DNA of 64,000 bases from Gamarada debralockiae (Eukaryota; Ascomycota; Leotiomycetes; Helotiales; Hyphodiscaceae): assembly GCA_002803225.1 (NCBI GenBank), contig NXFV01000281.1:1-64000 (forward strand), written 5' to 3'. Below are positions 21,205 through 33,605 of this stretch, piece after piece. The notes under the pieces were generated by a model. The model did not search any database. It was given only the letters and a program-made list of their open reading frames with translations, and was not told the origin of the DNA. How positions within the stretch are numbered: the stretch's first letter is position 1; each line of letters starts with the position of its first letter. The translations under genes were made by a program, and so were the position numbers.

Positions 21205-24200
21205 GATTGCGGTTTCGAGGTGGCAGTCGTAGACACCTTCAACAGGCGTAGAAATAGGCCTCGCAGATCGAAGTATTATTCCATATGTTCTCTATCTCCA
21301 ACGAGGAGCTAGTAGAGATGTGCGGCAAATATTTCTAAATAGTCTGTCGCTGTGAATTCGTGGACTTATAACCAAGCTGATTGCTTTGTTCAAGCTCTCT
21401 ATAACAATGATTTCGGACGGATTTCCAAATCTCCGTGTAGAATGGCCTCGATTTGATGTTTAGTTGAGCTTCGGTGGTTGGAAACCTGTGAAGATATGAG
21501 CCTGGAGCGCGGGGTGAAAAGGCTGGCTACAAGCTTGGACCCCTGTACGAGTCTGTTGATGGCTTTTCACATGCATTATTTGCTGGATTTTAAGGCTGAC
21601 TTTGCCTATGTAAGTCGACAGATGCGAGTAAGCAGCTGTCCAACGCTCGTCCAAATGCTTAATTATTTAAGGTTCTGGGATTAGGAAGCTACAGTAATAT
21701 CTTTTTTTTGGCACCTCGAACTTCGAATGTTGAAGTGGTTGAATATATTCGTATCGGTGACGCTGCCTCTGCAGACTTCCCTGTTTTCCAGAAGTGGCAA
21801 TGCGGTGGCCGGATTGGACAAGATTACGACAGACCTAGACAGCGTGTGGTTGAATGATTGATCAGGCTGAACACTCGGGTATCAGACTGCATACTCAATA
21901 TCAAGAGTGCTTCAAGGCAAGCTGTCAATCAGGAACGAATAGGGAGGCAGCTTTTAGGGGCATGGCGGTTTGTGGTGAAAGGGCGCCGGAATGATGTGGC
22001 GGCATACAGGCTCAAGAAAACTGTGCCACAAGACCGAGCAGTCGTTCATTGAGAACTTGTCACGATAATTGACCAGGTCAGCTTTTCCGTAGTTTGAAAA
22101 CTGTCCGGAGACCCGAATTGCTTCATTATCGGTGACTTTCACAGCCATCTTTCCGTTTGCTAAATATGGAAAGTGTTGGAATTTTCTTCTCTGTCATCCG
22201 AGTGATCCAGAGAGCAGTTCAAGTGACCTGAATTATCAGATGACCTCAAGGAAGCCTGCAAGGTTTCAAACGTCTTCCTCTCATTATCGCATCAATTTAC
22301 GTTCAAGATACATTGGTTCGAGAGGCAAGGTACTTGAGTTTCGGACACAGTCGTTCACACGTTCCTTCAGTCACGAAAGCAATTTATGAATTTTGATCTC
22401 TTACCCGCTGTTTCTTCGAAGCTCTATTACATGATTATCTCTTTTTATTCCAAGTCTTCCGAAATTCCGAGCGTCCATTCCCATCCTGGCATCCTCTCAG
22501 TCTCGGGCGGCGAGAATTTAGAAATATTAAGCTTTAACTTCCAACGAGGTGCCAATCATATCCTTTTACACTACAAATCAAAGTTCATGAAATGGAAGTT
22601 GCTCTGAGTCCCTATCTCTCATCATCTCTCATCAGTCACTTTGCCTCTAAGAAGTGAATCTTCAGACAGGTTCTTGTAAAGAACGGGAATTTACCGGCCT
22701 GTTTTGAAGGGAAGGAATATAAAAGAGACCTCTTCCTTCTATTGAGCTAGCTAGTGCTATGACTCCTTAATGAAGTGGAACTGAATTGTAGAGTTGAGTC
22801 TGCCACGACCGGCCTCATGTTTGCGCCTTTCTACAAGGTTGCAATTTTCTGGCCAGCCATTCATCCATAGCACCTCAGAAACCTTGTCAAAGAACAGGCC
22901 CAGCGGCCTCCCTCGGAACAGGACAGAAAAAGAAAAGCTTCGACAACAGCAAATAAAGGATAATGACAAAAATAAAGAGGTGGGGCAATGCTGGGAGGGT
23001 CAAGAAATTTGGAAGTACACAAACCTTAGGGAGTTCTGAAACATGGCTTGCCGGACTGAATTGGTGGTTTGAAGTGCCAAGTTCTCGATTCTCATAAGTA
23101 GAACAGGTTGCCTAAAGAAGAGTGCAGAACAAAGACTGGTGCAACAGCTGTAGATATACTGCCGGCAACTGCGTGCACGACACTGATAATGCAGTTGCCA
23201 AATCTCAATTATAAAGAGGCAGGACAAAGTCGTGGACAAGAATCATTCACTAGAAGCTTTTTTCATTGATAGATACAGAACTGTCCTTCCATTGTTGAAC
23301 TCAAGTGACGCTTCATTTATCCCTAGCAGAGACCTTGACTTGAAGGAGAGCTTCTGAGTTCCTGGAGGGGTTTGTCAGCCAGTCGCGGACAGAGTAAATA
23401 TAGAGGGGAAGTTAACTTTCCTCAATAGTACAATTGAACCAGAGCGAGTGAGTCTATCAATCTCCGACAGAGAGGAGTTACATCGATCTCTCTATGTGTA
23501 TGGCCGTCTTTGTATAGAGCAAAAGAAGTAGCCCTTCTTTGACGGCTCAATGACAAGGCAATGAGCAGAACTTCGACAGTGGCAAAGGTAAAAAAATAAT
23601 GACAAAAAACTCAAGAGACCTTACCCGGGCCAGAAGGCTGAAAATATAACACTTCGAGCAGATTGGCGCACCTGGAAGTGTTCCCTCCTAGTTGGTTGAA
23701 CTCCGAACCTTCCAACTTCGAGTCCGTTGCTCTCGTTCCCTTTGGATGGGAAGAAGTCGGTCGATTAGCAGTGTGGGAGAAATGGAAGAGAAACTGCTTC
23801 GACAGCCCAAAATATATCGCCAACACGAGTGAGCCCGACACCGCATGTGACTCCCAAGGCTGCTCGCTACCTGCCTCGTGAAGTTTCCAGCGAGGAGAAG
23901 TTCTGAACTCGTCTCTCCTGCGCCTGCAAGGATTCAAAAACAGTAGCCCAGTTACACCTTGATGCTGATGAGAAAATCCATTCTCCTTCAGATGCTCATA
24001 GAGAAGATTCACTGTTTCAGTACTATTTTCTAGGCATATAATAAGAATGTTGACAAAGCTGCTTCACTCCTCAAGCCAACAAATGGCCTGCATTTTCGCA
24101 CATTCCTAGGCGAAAATCTCGGAAGTCCTTTAACAGACGCTGTCACAGGAGACTTCGAGGCTGCGGATATAAGAGTTAGGTGCGTATATAAACCTCAGGG

Positions 24201-24912
24201 TAACGGTCTCAATGCATACCCATACGGCTTATCCTTCCTCAAAACTCGACAACGCCAAGTCCCTCGCCAACAGCAAAGAAAGCAACAATTGTAAATGGCA
24301 CAAGAGGTTGTACTCAGATTGGGAGATTTTGGGACGGGCTTAGGCTAGTCTAAGCAATCTGGCGACTTCGGAAACATGTTCTCCTATATCGGGCACACAA
24401 CCTCCAAATCCCGAGTTCTTGAACTGTTCAGCTTGAGCTGCTTCTTCGTTGGGAAAGACGGGGACAGGAAGTGCCTCGACAGAAACTAATTTACCGACGA
24501 AGTCTGCGAGCACGACACCGACATCTACCTGGGCATGCAAAGGGATATCACTGCTCCACCCCTGCACACAGGCCATTATGCTTCCATTGTGGTGCAATCA
24601 TCTAACCCTACTGAGTGACTGAGTCTCGTCCCAACAACCCTTAAAACTTCGAAGGCAACATACGGTTTACCTCTTTTACAGTGATGAGAGTCCTCATGGA
24701 CACATGACACATCTGAAAATCGGAATCTATGGTGCCAAAATCTGCATTGCGTATAGTACAACGGCCTCAAGAAATGGCCCAAATTGCGCTAACCAGCCTT
24801 ATGAACCTCATGCATCTTTTATGATCCTTTTCCAGGCCGAAAAGCCCACATTGACCCGGTTATGATATCCTGTCACTCCCATACTTCCACTGATCCGTCC
24901 TTCGATATCCAT
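21205..24912. other. 3.7-kb stretch without a supported gene
   Basis: Upstream of the glucosyltransferase and downstream of Sec61 beta. Only short frames (up to 133 residues at - 24012-23611) with no motif or splice logic. Segments near 22921-22985 and 23555-23620 share the wording CTTCGACA...GCAAA...AATGACAAAAA, a possible diverged repeat. TATA-like words occur near 22720 and 24185. A lncRNA or lost gene cannot be ruled out. Confidence 0.35.
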
Positions 24913-25658
24913 CTAGCTCGAAAATTTGCGCGTGATCTTCGCAATGACTTTGGAACTGTTAGTACAGGATATAGATGGGAAGGAGAGGGCAGACGTACTG
25001 TGTAGTGCCACAACACTGAAGATGAAGACCAGAGAAAGAACCAAGACAACGACGGGATCAACCTTCAATCCTGGGGATTCATCGGTGTACAGTCCTAGTA
25101 GCTGGTTAGCATCCAATTCTCACATGCTGTCCATCTGCAAGTATCCCAAATCCGCCTCAACCCATCCCCTTTCCAGAACAGTGTCTGTCGCATCTTCAAT
25201 CCAGAATAATCTTCTCAAAGCCCTCTCCATATCTTGGAAATCCAACCATCCTCTTGGCGCACCCTCCAGCGACGAACAAAAGAATCACATACTCAACATA
25301 GTGCTGCTAGATCCACCCGCACCCGCCGCTCTCGTAGAGCTAGGCCTCGCGTTCGCAACCTTATCCTTCTGGTCCGCCGCCGCACGTCGTCGAATCGCAG
25401 TCTTTGGGCCTCCAGGGGGAGTAGGGGAGGAAGGACGTCCTGAGCTGGCGCCGGGGGTGCCGATGGGCGAGTTGACGGGGGATGAGGGGCGTGGTGATGA
25501 CTGTTGTGCAAGATTATCAGTCAATAGTTCCTGTGAATTGAACCTCTCTAACAGATTCTGAAGAGATGGGTAGGGGTGTTTTGAAGGTCTGCTGTTGCTG
25601 TTGCGATTGCGATCGCATTGTGGAAGAGAGGGTTGGGAGATGGAGTGAGACATACCAT
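24913..25658 (-). CDS. SBH1: Protein translocation complex subunit Sec61 beta
   Basis: Four exons: 25658-25656 (only the ATG), 25500-25293, 25094-24999 and 24947-24913; introns 155, 198 and 51 bp; 113 residues. The first exon ends directly after ATG before GTATGT, and the second begins with SSPRPSSPV, the usual fungal start of this protein. A cytosolic Ser/Pro/Gly-rich tail (GGPKTAIRRRAAADQKDK, a highly conserved word set) leads through TMLRLYTDESPGLKVDP to one membrane anchor (VVVLVLSLVFIFSVVALHII) and a basic end AKITRKFSS. Sec61 beta is the small tail-anchored subunit of the ER translocon, aiding co-translational import and ribosome/exocyst contacts. Length agrees with fungal homologues (about 105-120). 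All junctions restore conserved residues, so the model is strong. Confidence 0.93.
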
Positions 25659-26534
25659 TGTGAATTCGAGGGCGTAGATCTAGATAATTGACAGGCTTGC
25701 GAAGTTATAAAGGAGTGGCAGTGGTGGATTGATCGAGGTCGTGTGCGTGTGACTTGGGTGTTCTCGAAATATTGAGGACACGAACTTCGAAAGGAGGCTC
25801 GATTTCTGACAGGGATTAGAGCGCGCTAGTTCGGAGCTAGCTGAGTTGAATCTGGGGCAGGAGCGACTTTTGAATAAGTATGGTTTTAACTTGGAGGATA
25901 TTTTTTTGATCTCTAATTGTTGCTTTCGGGTGAATCATTTACAATTCAGTAATAAACGAGTCTCACAGATGAATAGGTCCGTCCTACGTTTTCAAACGAC
26001 TCAAGACCCGGCAATTTTATTCGATGCCAAAATGCATCACACCTCGACTATGCTTTGATACATGAAGGTCTTGCGCTTATTCGCGAATGCTGAATGAAGA
26101 GAAGATGAACAAAAGAAACCTGGAATTGCTTTGTCTGGTCTGCCGACTCAACGGCCTCCCTCCTCCCCATTCCTCCCGAGGATCGGGACAAGAAAATAAG
26201 ATGCGACAGCCTCATCCATCAATGGATGTCTGTTCTGTGTGCTTTTGAGAACCGTCCCCAGTGACAGGACCCAATCTATTTTGTGATCCCGCAACAATAC
26301 AGTTCCTCGAAAGACCTCGCTTGTTCGCTTCCTACTTCGAAGACAACCAACTCTTTCCGTATTTTTGTACGACCGCGAAAATGCCCTTCCCCTCCTTTGT
26401 CAAATTGAGCTGGCACGCCATGCCCATTATATAGATTAAACAGTACATTCTACAATGAAACCAAAGGTATCAACCGAACGCCATCCGCTATGATAGCAAG
26501 TGTATTTGCATGCAGTATCGCACTTTAATTTGCT
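25659..26534. other. Intergenic, promoter side of Sec61 beta and 3' side of the phosphatase gene
   Basis: No gene supported. It contains about 880 bases with short frames only; the half near 26100-26530 probably includes the 3' untranslated region of the phosphatase gene. Confidence 0.35.
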
Positions 26535-28416
26535 TCAGAGGGCGACATCGAGGACTAAGCTGACGTCCCGTACCTGCGAGCCTGCGAGATCCTCAAGAAC
26601 AGGGATAAGGTCGAGAAGCTCGTTATCATGAGCGTCTGAGAACCAACTGCTGATGGGAACGGCGTGTTGGGGGTGGAAGATATATGACGTTGGTGAATTG
26701 TCGATAATGATCGTTTCTCGGAGGTCGCGGCCAACTTGTGAGAGGTCCTTGACGTAGTTGCCCTGGTGGTTGTAGCAACTCTCTCGGAAAAGACGGTGAT
26801 GTACCACATGATGGATATCTAATTGGTCGAGGAGGGGGTCGCCGTACTGGAGGAATTCAGCTATGTATCACGTGAAAAAGGATAGAGGCTTCTTACCTTG
26901 GAAACGGAAGCGGTGAAAACGACAACTTCGTAAAGTTCTCCAACTCGTTTCATAAATTGATCCACACCGGGTCTCTTGATCACGTAGACGTTGTGATATT
27001 GTCCTTCGATCTCAACAGGAATGGTAAAGTCCGCTTGGTGTAGGATCTGGAAATCTAGTTAGCTGCTGAAATCAAGAAAAGAACAGACGTACGTACCTTG
27101 AAACTACTGTGAACTAAAGTTTCGTCTAGATCGAGCACTAGACATTTCTTCCCTTTAAAGCGCGGCGCTATTGGTGGAAGCAACCACTGCTGCTTTTGCT
27201 CCGTTGGTTCAGGCGGGACGGTCTCTTCGCTTGGCGCTGGTCCGGGCGGTGGGAGCGGTAAGACCGTCTTGGTAACCGTCTCATCTTTTCGAGGCACGGG
27301 AACTGCGATTTCTTCTTTTTCGGTTGGTGGCAAAGGCTCCGAGTCCTCCATCGTAATGTCACCCTCGCTATCCTTTTGATCTTGGGACGAAGATTGAGTT
27401 GAAGGTACTCTCTTTGACTCCGCTCTCGTAGGCGCTTGGACTACAACAGATGGATTTGTTCGACTCGCCTGAGTGCTTGATTCTGCTTCCTTGGGTAATT
27501 CAGGTAATGGCTGATCCCGTGCCCCCCCTGTCAGCTCGCCATTTGGTCCTGACGGTTCGGTCATCCTTGCTTGTACGTCCTTCATGTCATCCTTTTGTGG
27601 CTCGGCCTGCTTAAGGGCATCCTTTTCCGTCTGAGGTTGGACAACACTACTTTGCTGCACCTCTGGCCTGCTTGCCGTAGCTGGACGTCCCCCTGCGCCG
27701 ATCTTTGTAACCTTCGGAGGAACATCGTTTGGATCGTTCACTGTGTTTGAACCATCGGGCACCCCACAGCAGAGAAACGACAGAAAACCGCCCTTCTTCT
27801 TGGTTGAGCGATTTGCAGTAGCATTGGAAGTGGCGGGATTGGCGTTCCCAGGACCCGCAGACGGGCCTGGCGGTGTTATCGACATTTTGCTGCTTGTCGC
27901 ACTCCCATTCCGTCTCCTACCAAGTATGCTTGTTTTTGACTCCTTTGACCGTCCCCCGAGACTCCCTCTTGGATCGCTAGCAGTTGCACCACTGAGACCA
28001 GTAGATGTAGGCGATGGTTGTATCTTGTTTGACGAGGATCTTGATGGAACGTGAAGTAGTCCCCGGCTCTTTTCGGGAAGCTCTGGCGCCTCGTCTGCCA
28101 CCTTCAGATAGTCCTTGTCGTTTTGAGCGATTGTGGTATCAGATTCTTCAGTGCTGGCAGTGTTGTTCGCGGTGGCCTGTGTGGAGGAACTTGGAGGGTG
28201 GGGAGTATTTGTAACTGTTTCTTTATTAGCTATCGCCCATGATACAATCTGCACGCCAATCGCTGCCGCAAGATGAATGCTTCAAACAAGGATGGACGAT
28301 TGGAAAGACTCACAGCTTGATGTATCCAGCGCTGGTGGTTTTGTCCCCTTCGCGCCTTCTGCAGATGTCGAGCGGCTAAGGTCTTGCTCAGTCGGCTGAG
28401 CTACTTCATTACTCAT
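26535..28416 (-). CDS. Psr1/FCP1-like (NLI-interacting factor) HAD phosphatase
   Basis: Four exons, 28416-28314, 28214-27097, 27046-26897 and 26846-26535, introns 99, 50 and 50 bp, 560 residues. Residues 1-370 are Ser/Pro/Glu-rich and disordered; near 175 lies [12 protein letters not shown], a CC pair like the palmitoylated N-terminus of yeast Psr1/Psr2. The C-terminal 190 residues form the catalytic domain: [16 protein letters not shown] (motif I DxDxT, Asp about 396 and 398), [37 protein letters not shown] across a splice, [30 protein letters not shown] (motif with Asp) and [19 protein letters not shown]. This is the SCP/Psr group of aspartate-based Ser phosphatases; Psr1 acts at the plasma membrane in sodium and general stress signalling with Whi2. 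Family call firm, exact role inferred. Confidence 0.92.
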
Positions 28417-30618
28417 CGAGGGCAATGACCTGGATATGTCTCTTGGAGTAAACGATTGTGGCTCTCTAGGTGAGCGCCGTGATTAATTTATCCTGTCGAG
28501 CGTCCTTCTCTTGTCCCTTGACCTCGCGTTATCTCCGCGCGTCGATAGAACCCGAATTACTGTCCCAGCCTCTACCGTCGCGCAACCTCGATTGAACGAT
28601 TGATGATCGTCGGCGCACGATGCGAAAGTTGATGCAGGGAGTGTTGATGCTCGGAGCTGGGATAGTACTCGCTCGCAAAGCTCTTGTAGGGAAGGAGGAT
28701 CGAAAGAGAGGCTGAGCGCAGAACAGAGGTTCGAAGAGGGTGGTCGGTCTAGCAGGCGAGCGAAGCGAGATTAAGCTAACTCGAGAGCTTTCATTCGGGG
28801 GGAAGTCGTGCCTATTGTAGATACGGGAGGATTATGTAAGTATTGGAATAATTTTGTTTAGATCGATTTCATATGGAACAAATCACTGAATCAAATTGAA
28901 CGTTTGTGAAGATGATTTGATGGTGTTGAAGAAAAAGGGGAGCTGAGTTGAGTACAGTAAAGGTTTGGCGCATGGGAAAAGAGTACGGATACTTCATCAT
29001 GCATCAAAAAGCTTCCCTTCCGCTTCTCCATCAAAAGTACTCCGTACAAAGCATAAGCGTGCAGAGTCTGAACTAGTTCTGACCTGCGTCCACCATTTGG
29101 ATCGTGATCCATTCAGAGCCTGGAAGCATCCGCATCTCGGTCAGCCACACTTTCAAGAAAGCTCGTGGGGGGGCAATTTGGACGAATAACATTTAGGCGC
29201 CCTGACTTTCAACCATGGAAATCATCCTATCAAAGGCCAGTCACCTCCAAAACCGTTACCTTGCTGGGTTGGAAGTCTGGGATGTGAAGCGTCCTTTTTC
29301 AGGGTTGTGGTGATTTGCCATACATTTTACCCTGATCCATCGTGTATGAGGTTATTCATACATCTCGATGACGAGAAATAGGGACACTCAAGGGTAATTT
29401 CTTTGTACTTATTCGTGCTTCTTATCCAGACCTGATTTCAATACTTATGGTCAACACACGTACGCCAAGGATTACTCAGAAACTGGATGTAGGTCGAAAG
29501 AATGCATTTCGACCTTCTTCCACCGACTTGGATCGTTTGACGGCCCAGAATAGAAATAGACGCATCTCTGTATTCCCAGGTACTACGAGAAAGCTTCCCA
29601 CATCCACTCTGAAGGCCCGTACCTGCTTCTCAATTCCGTCCTATAGCATGATCCAAATTCATGGATTTCAGTGATGGTGATGATTCTTTTGACGTTGAGA
29701 AACTGAGGTCCAAACTCAGATCCACCTGGGCGGCTAACAGGAGGGGCCTATCGGCTGGCCGCTCGCACGATAGACCTCCCTTTCAACCGGGATAAAGCTT
29801 GACCTATTTCGAAGCCATGAGTTCTGACTTGTTAAGATTCACGTGGGTTCAGATACGCTTCATGGTCATCTTCAGCCATTCTAAGCGATAAGGAGGTTGA
29901 CTCGACCACTGCAGAATAGGGGATAGGGTGAAGTGGGAAGAAGCAAACAATTCCTCTCGATCCGGAGGCCGTTCGTTTGCATGAAAGGTTCGCAGTCGCC
30001 ACCGGATCTCTTTGAGTGCGCTTCCGTGGCCTCTTGGTTGCATATTGGGTCAGCTGTTCGGTTTGCTGAGGAAAGCCTTCTAGAAGGAGGGCTTGCAAGG
30101 CGACATGCAGATGGGCTGTTAAGGCTGGCCGGGAATGGGATCCACGGCAATTGACAAAGTCATGAGAAGAAAGTAACATGCAAACTAAGTTCTCTGGATG
30201 ATCTACATCTTGACAATCCGATCAGATACAGGATTTACTTTTCTTAGGTCCCTGCACATGGTCGATTGTGAGGTAATAAAATCGAGGCTCGTCATGTGAC
30301 ATACCACGTGGCGGTACACATGCCTCGGACTTTGACCCCAGAACACCCCCCAGATGCGGATTCACATGCTTAGGCCAAGCCACCATCAGGAACGTCACGA
30401 TGCTCTGCAGAGTTTAATGACCTCGATGAATGACAACCAACACGAAATGTAATTGGAAACTGCAATAAGTCTTGACCAAGAGGATCAACGTCGAGAACAC
30501 TTGGATTCGCTGTTGAAGCAAAGCGCGGACGGAACAAGATGGCATGAAGTTGCCGGAATAGTAACCAAACAGCAACTTTTGGATCTGCGAGCCCAGCCCG
30601 GACACCACTGAATGCACA
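28417..30618. other. Intergenic between two divergent genes, 2.2 kb
   Basis: Lies between the 5' ends of the phosphatase (-) and the ABCD transporter (+), so it holds both promoters. No gene supported; a + frame at 29447-29674 (75 residues) is basic and protein-like but motif-free. No duplicated blocks noticed. Confidence 0.35.
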
Positions 30619-33130
30619 ATGGCTGTTCAATCGACTCTGCGAGGGTCCTCAGATCCGTTGGGATCTATTTACCACCAATATGCCGACCTCCTCCGCCAGC
30701 GACTCAAGAACACATCGAAGGCAACAAGACTTTTGGGAACACTGTTCCTCACGGCCTCAATCATAGCTGGCGGGGTTGGTGGTACACGATGGTGGAAGAA
30801 GCGGAGAGCAGAGAAGGAGCAGGGCAGACGACTGCTGCGAAGGAATTCTGGCTTGAAGAACAAGGATGGATCGCGCGTTATCTTCGTACCCTACAAGGAC
30901 TCTACTTCGAAAGTTACGATCCACCCCACGAAACCCATGACCTTCGATGCCCATAGACGACTCTTTCTCAACCCTCCGAGAGCATCCGGGCTTACTGATG
31001 GCCAGCATACACCTCAGATCCCTCCTCCGCAAACGAAACCAGGGTTGAATCTGGCATTCTTGCACCAGTTTCTGAGTTTGCTGAGCATAATGATACCGAG
31101 ATGGACGAGCAAGGAGACGGGTCTACTGCTGAGTCATGGGTTCTTCCTCATGTTACGGACATATCTGTCTTTGGTGGTGGCCCGGCTGGACGGTGAAATT
31201 GTACGGGACCTGGTGGCCGGCAATGGCAAGTCATTCATATGGGGAATCATCAAGTGGTGCGGTATCGGGAGCTTTGCCTCATACACAAACGCTATGATCA
31301 AATTCCTGCAATCGAAGGTTTCAATCGCCTTTCGGACACGACTCACTCGATATATTCACGATCTGTACCTCAACAACAATCTAAATTACTACAAATTGTC
31401 AAACCTGGACGGTGGAATTGGGCAGGGTGCAGATCAATTCATCACCCAGGATCTCACACACTTCTGCGCCTCTGCTGCGAGTCTCTACTCATCACTGGGA
31501 AAGCCATTCGTGGATCTTTTGGTATTTAATTACCAGCTTTATAGATCACTTGGCCCTCTAGCCCTGACTGGACTACTAAGTAACTACTTTTTGACTGCCA
31601 CAATTCTGCGAAGACTATCGCCACCGTTTGGCAAGTTAAAAGCAGTGGAGGGACGGAAAGAGGGCGATTTCAGAGGTCTCCATGCTCGTCTCATTGCCAA
31701 TGCTGAAGAAGTCGCATTCTATGGCGGTGCAAGCATGGAGAAGAATTTCCTAGACAAGGAATTCCGGAGTCTGAAGAAATGGATGGAGGGAATCTACACC
31801 CTGAAGATCCGCTACAACATCCTCGAAGACTTTGTCCTCAAGTATAGTTGGAGTGCATACGGCTATCTCCTCAGCGCACTCCCTGTTTTCCTACCAGCTT
31901 GGGGAGGACTTGGTGGCATCCAAGAACTTGCTGAAATCTCAGGCAGCGGTGGCAGAGAACGAGGACGTATGAAGGAATTCATCACCAATAAGCGCCTCAT
32001 GCTCTCACTTGCCGATGCCGGAGGCCGAATGATGTATTCCATCAAAGATCTTTCTGAACTTGCAGGCTACACAAGCAGAGTGTACACTCTAATCTCTACC
32101 CTTCACCGAGTACACGCGAACGCCTACTTCCCACCGCGGGGTACGCATGCAGAACTTTTCTCCCTATCTGATGTTCAAGGCACGATCCAAAAGGGCTACG
32201 ATGGTGTACGTCTGGAAAACGTACCAGTAGTAGCGCCATCCATCTTCCCACACGGTGGCGAAGAGCTGATAGATTCCCTTTCTCTCATCGTTCACTCCGG
32301 TGAACATCTCCTGGTACGACCCAATCCTCACTTCCAATATTCTCTTTCTAACACATATCCAGATTTCTGGCGCAAACGGCGTAGGCAAATCAGCAGTAGC
32401 ACGCATTGTAGCAGGACTCTGGCCCGTCTACCGCGGTCTCGTCTCCCGTCCCCGCAGTGTCGGCACAGACGGCATCATGTTCCTCCCGCAACGACCCTAT
32501 CTCTCCGTCGGCACCCTCCGCGACCAAGTAATCTACCCCGATGGCGAAATCGAGATGCGAGATCGTGGCCGCAGAGATATCGAGCTCAAACACGTTCTCG
32601 AAGAAGCGCGTCTCGGCTACCTTCCCGACCGAGAAGGGGGTTGGGATACAAGGAAAGAATGGAAAGATGTCTTGTCTGGAGGCGAAAAGCAACGTATGGC
32701 TATAGCAAGGCTGCTGTATCATGAGCCAAGGTATGCGTTTATTGACGAAGGGACGTCGGCGGTGTCGAGTGATGTGGAGGGATTACTTTATCAGAGGTGT
32801 AAGGAGAAGGGTATAACGCTGATTACGATTTCGACGAGGGCGAGTTTGAAGAGGTATCATACTTTTAATCTGACGTTGGGGCTGGGGGAAGATGGGTCGG
32901 GATGGGAGTATGAGAGGATTGGGACGGACAAGGAGAAGATGGGTGTTGAAAGGGAGTTGGTTGAGCTGAGAGAGAGGCTGGCGAAGGTTAAGGAGTGGGA
33001 GGCTAGGAAGACTGAGATCGAGGGGGAGTTGGAAAAGGTGTGGGTAGAGGGTGGGGAGGTACTGGAGAGTCCTGCTTATGTGAAGCATAGTGTTGAGGGC
33101 GAGAAGGCAGATGAGGTACCTGTAAAATGA
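30619..33130 (+). CDS. Peroxisomal long-chain fatty acid importer, ABC subfamily D half-transporter
   Basis: Exons 30619-32313 and 32363-33130 with one 49-bp intron (GTACGA donor, TATCCAG acceptor), 820 residues. The N-terminal half is the membrane domain: basic start, hydrophobic segment TLFLTASIIAGG, then LSIMIPRWTSKETGLLL, the long helix region with FRTRLTRYIHDLYL, and the ABCD-typical NAEEVAFYGG loop. The ATPase half has Walker A GANGVGKS (568-575), LPQRPYLSVGTLRDQVIYP, signature LSGGEKQR (669-676) and Walker B YAFIDEGTSAV. The last 90 residues are charged and probably coiled. The set matches yeast Pxa1/Pxa2 (human ABCD1-3), which work as a pair to bring very-long-chain acyl-CoA into peroxisomes for beta-oxidation. 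Which of the two partners this is I cannot say for certain; length favours Pxa1-like. Confidence 0.92.
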
Positions 33131-33605
33131 AGATGGGCGGTCGGGCTTATGGCGACATCTACGGAATCGCCGAAACGATGTAAATGCATAGAGCTCAAGA
33201 TTCAGTATACAATGAACGAATGAGAAAGATTCATGTTGCTCGCAGAGAAGTTTCTCATTTTTCCAAGAGGGTACTCTGTTCTGGATGAAACCTACTATCA
33301 GTCGAGCTGTGTTTGGGGGGGGGGGGATATAGTGGCAATTTTTTAGAGCTAGCTTGATATCTAAGGAGCTGAAATTAGAAGGAGGGAAAAGAGCTCCCTT
33401 ATGCTACAGAAAAGAAGAAAATACAGGCTATACCAGATTAGGCAATTCCAACCAACTCCCACCAGGGCAGTCCTAAGTTGCAAATTCATTTTCAACGATA
33501 CGTTACAAATAAGCTCCATTGTATCCATTAAACGTCACTCTATTGTTATTACTTAGAAGCACCGAAAGATTCATATATCCAGCCCAGCAGAAGTGTCCGT
33601 ACTGC
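33131..33605. other. Convergent 3' intergenic with poly-G tract
   Basis: Separates two convergent genes. It contains a run of 12 G at 33315-33326, a potential slippage site, and otherwise only short frames. Confidence 0.5.

Noticed and set aside
23611..24012. - strand ORF of 133 residues
   Set aside because: No recognisable motif, no splice partners, and composition like the surrounding noncoding DNA.
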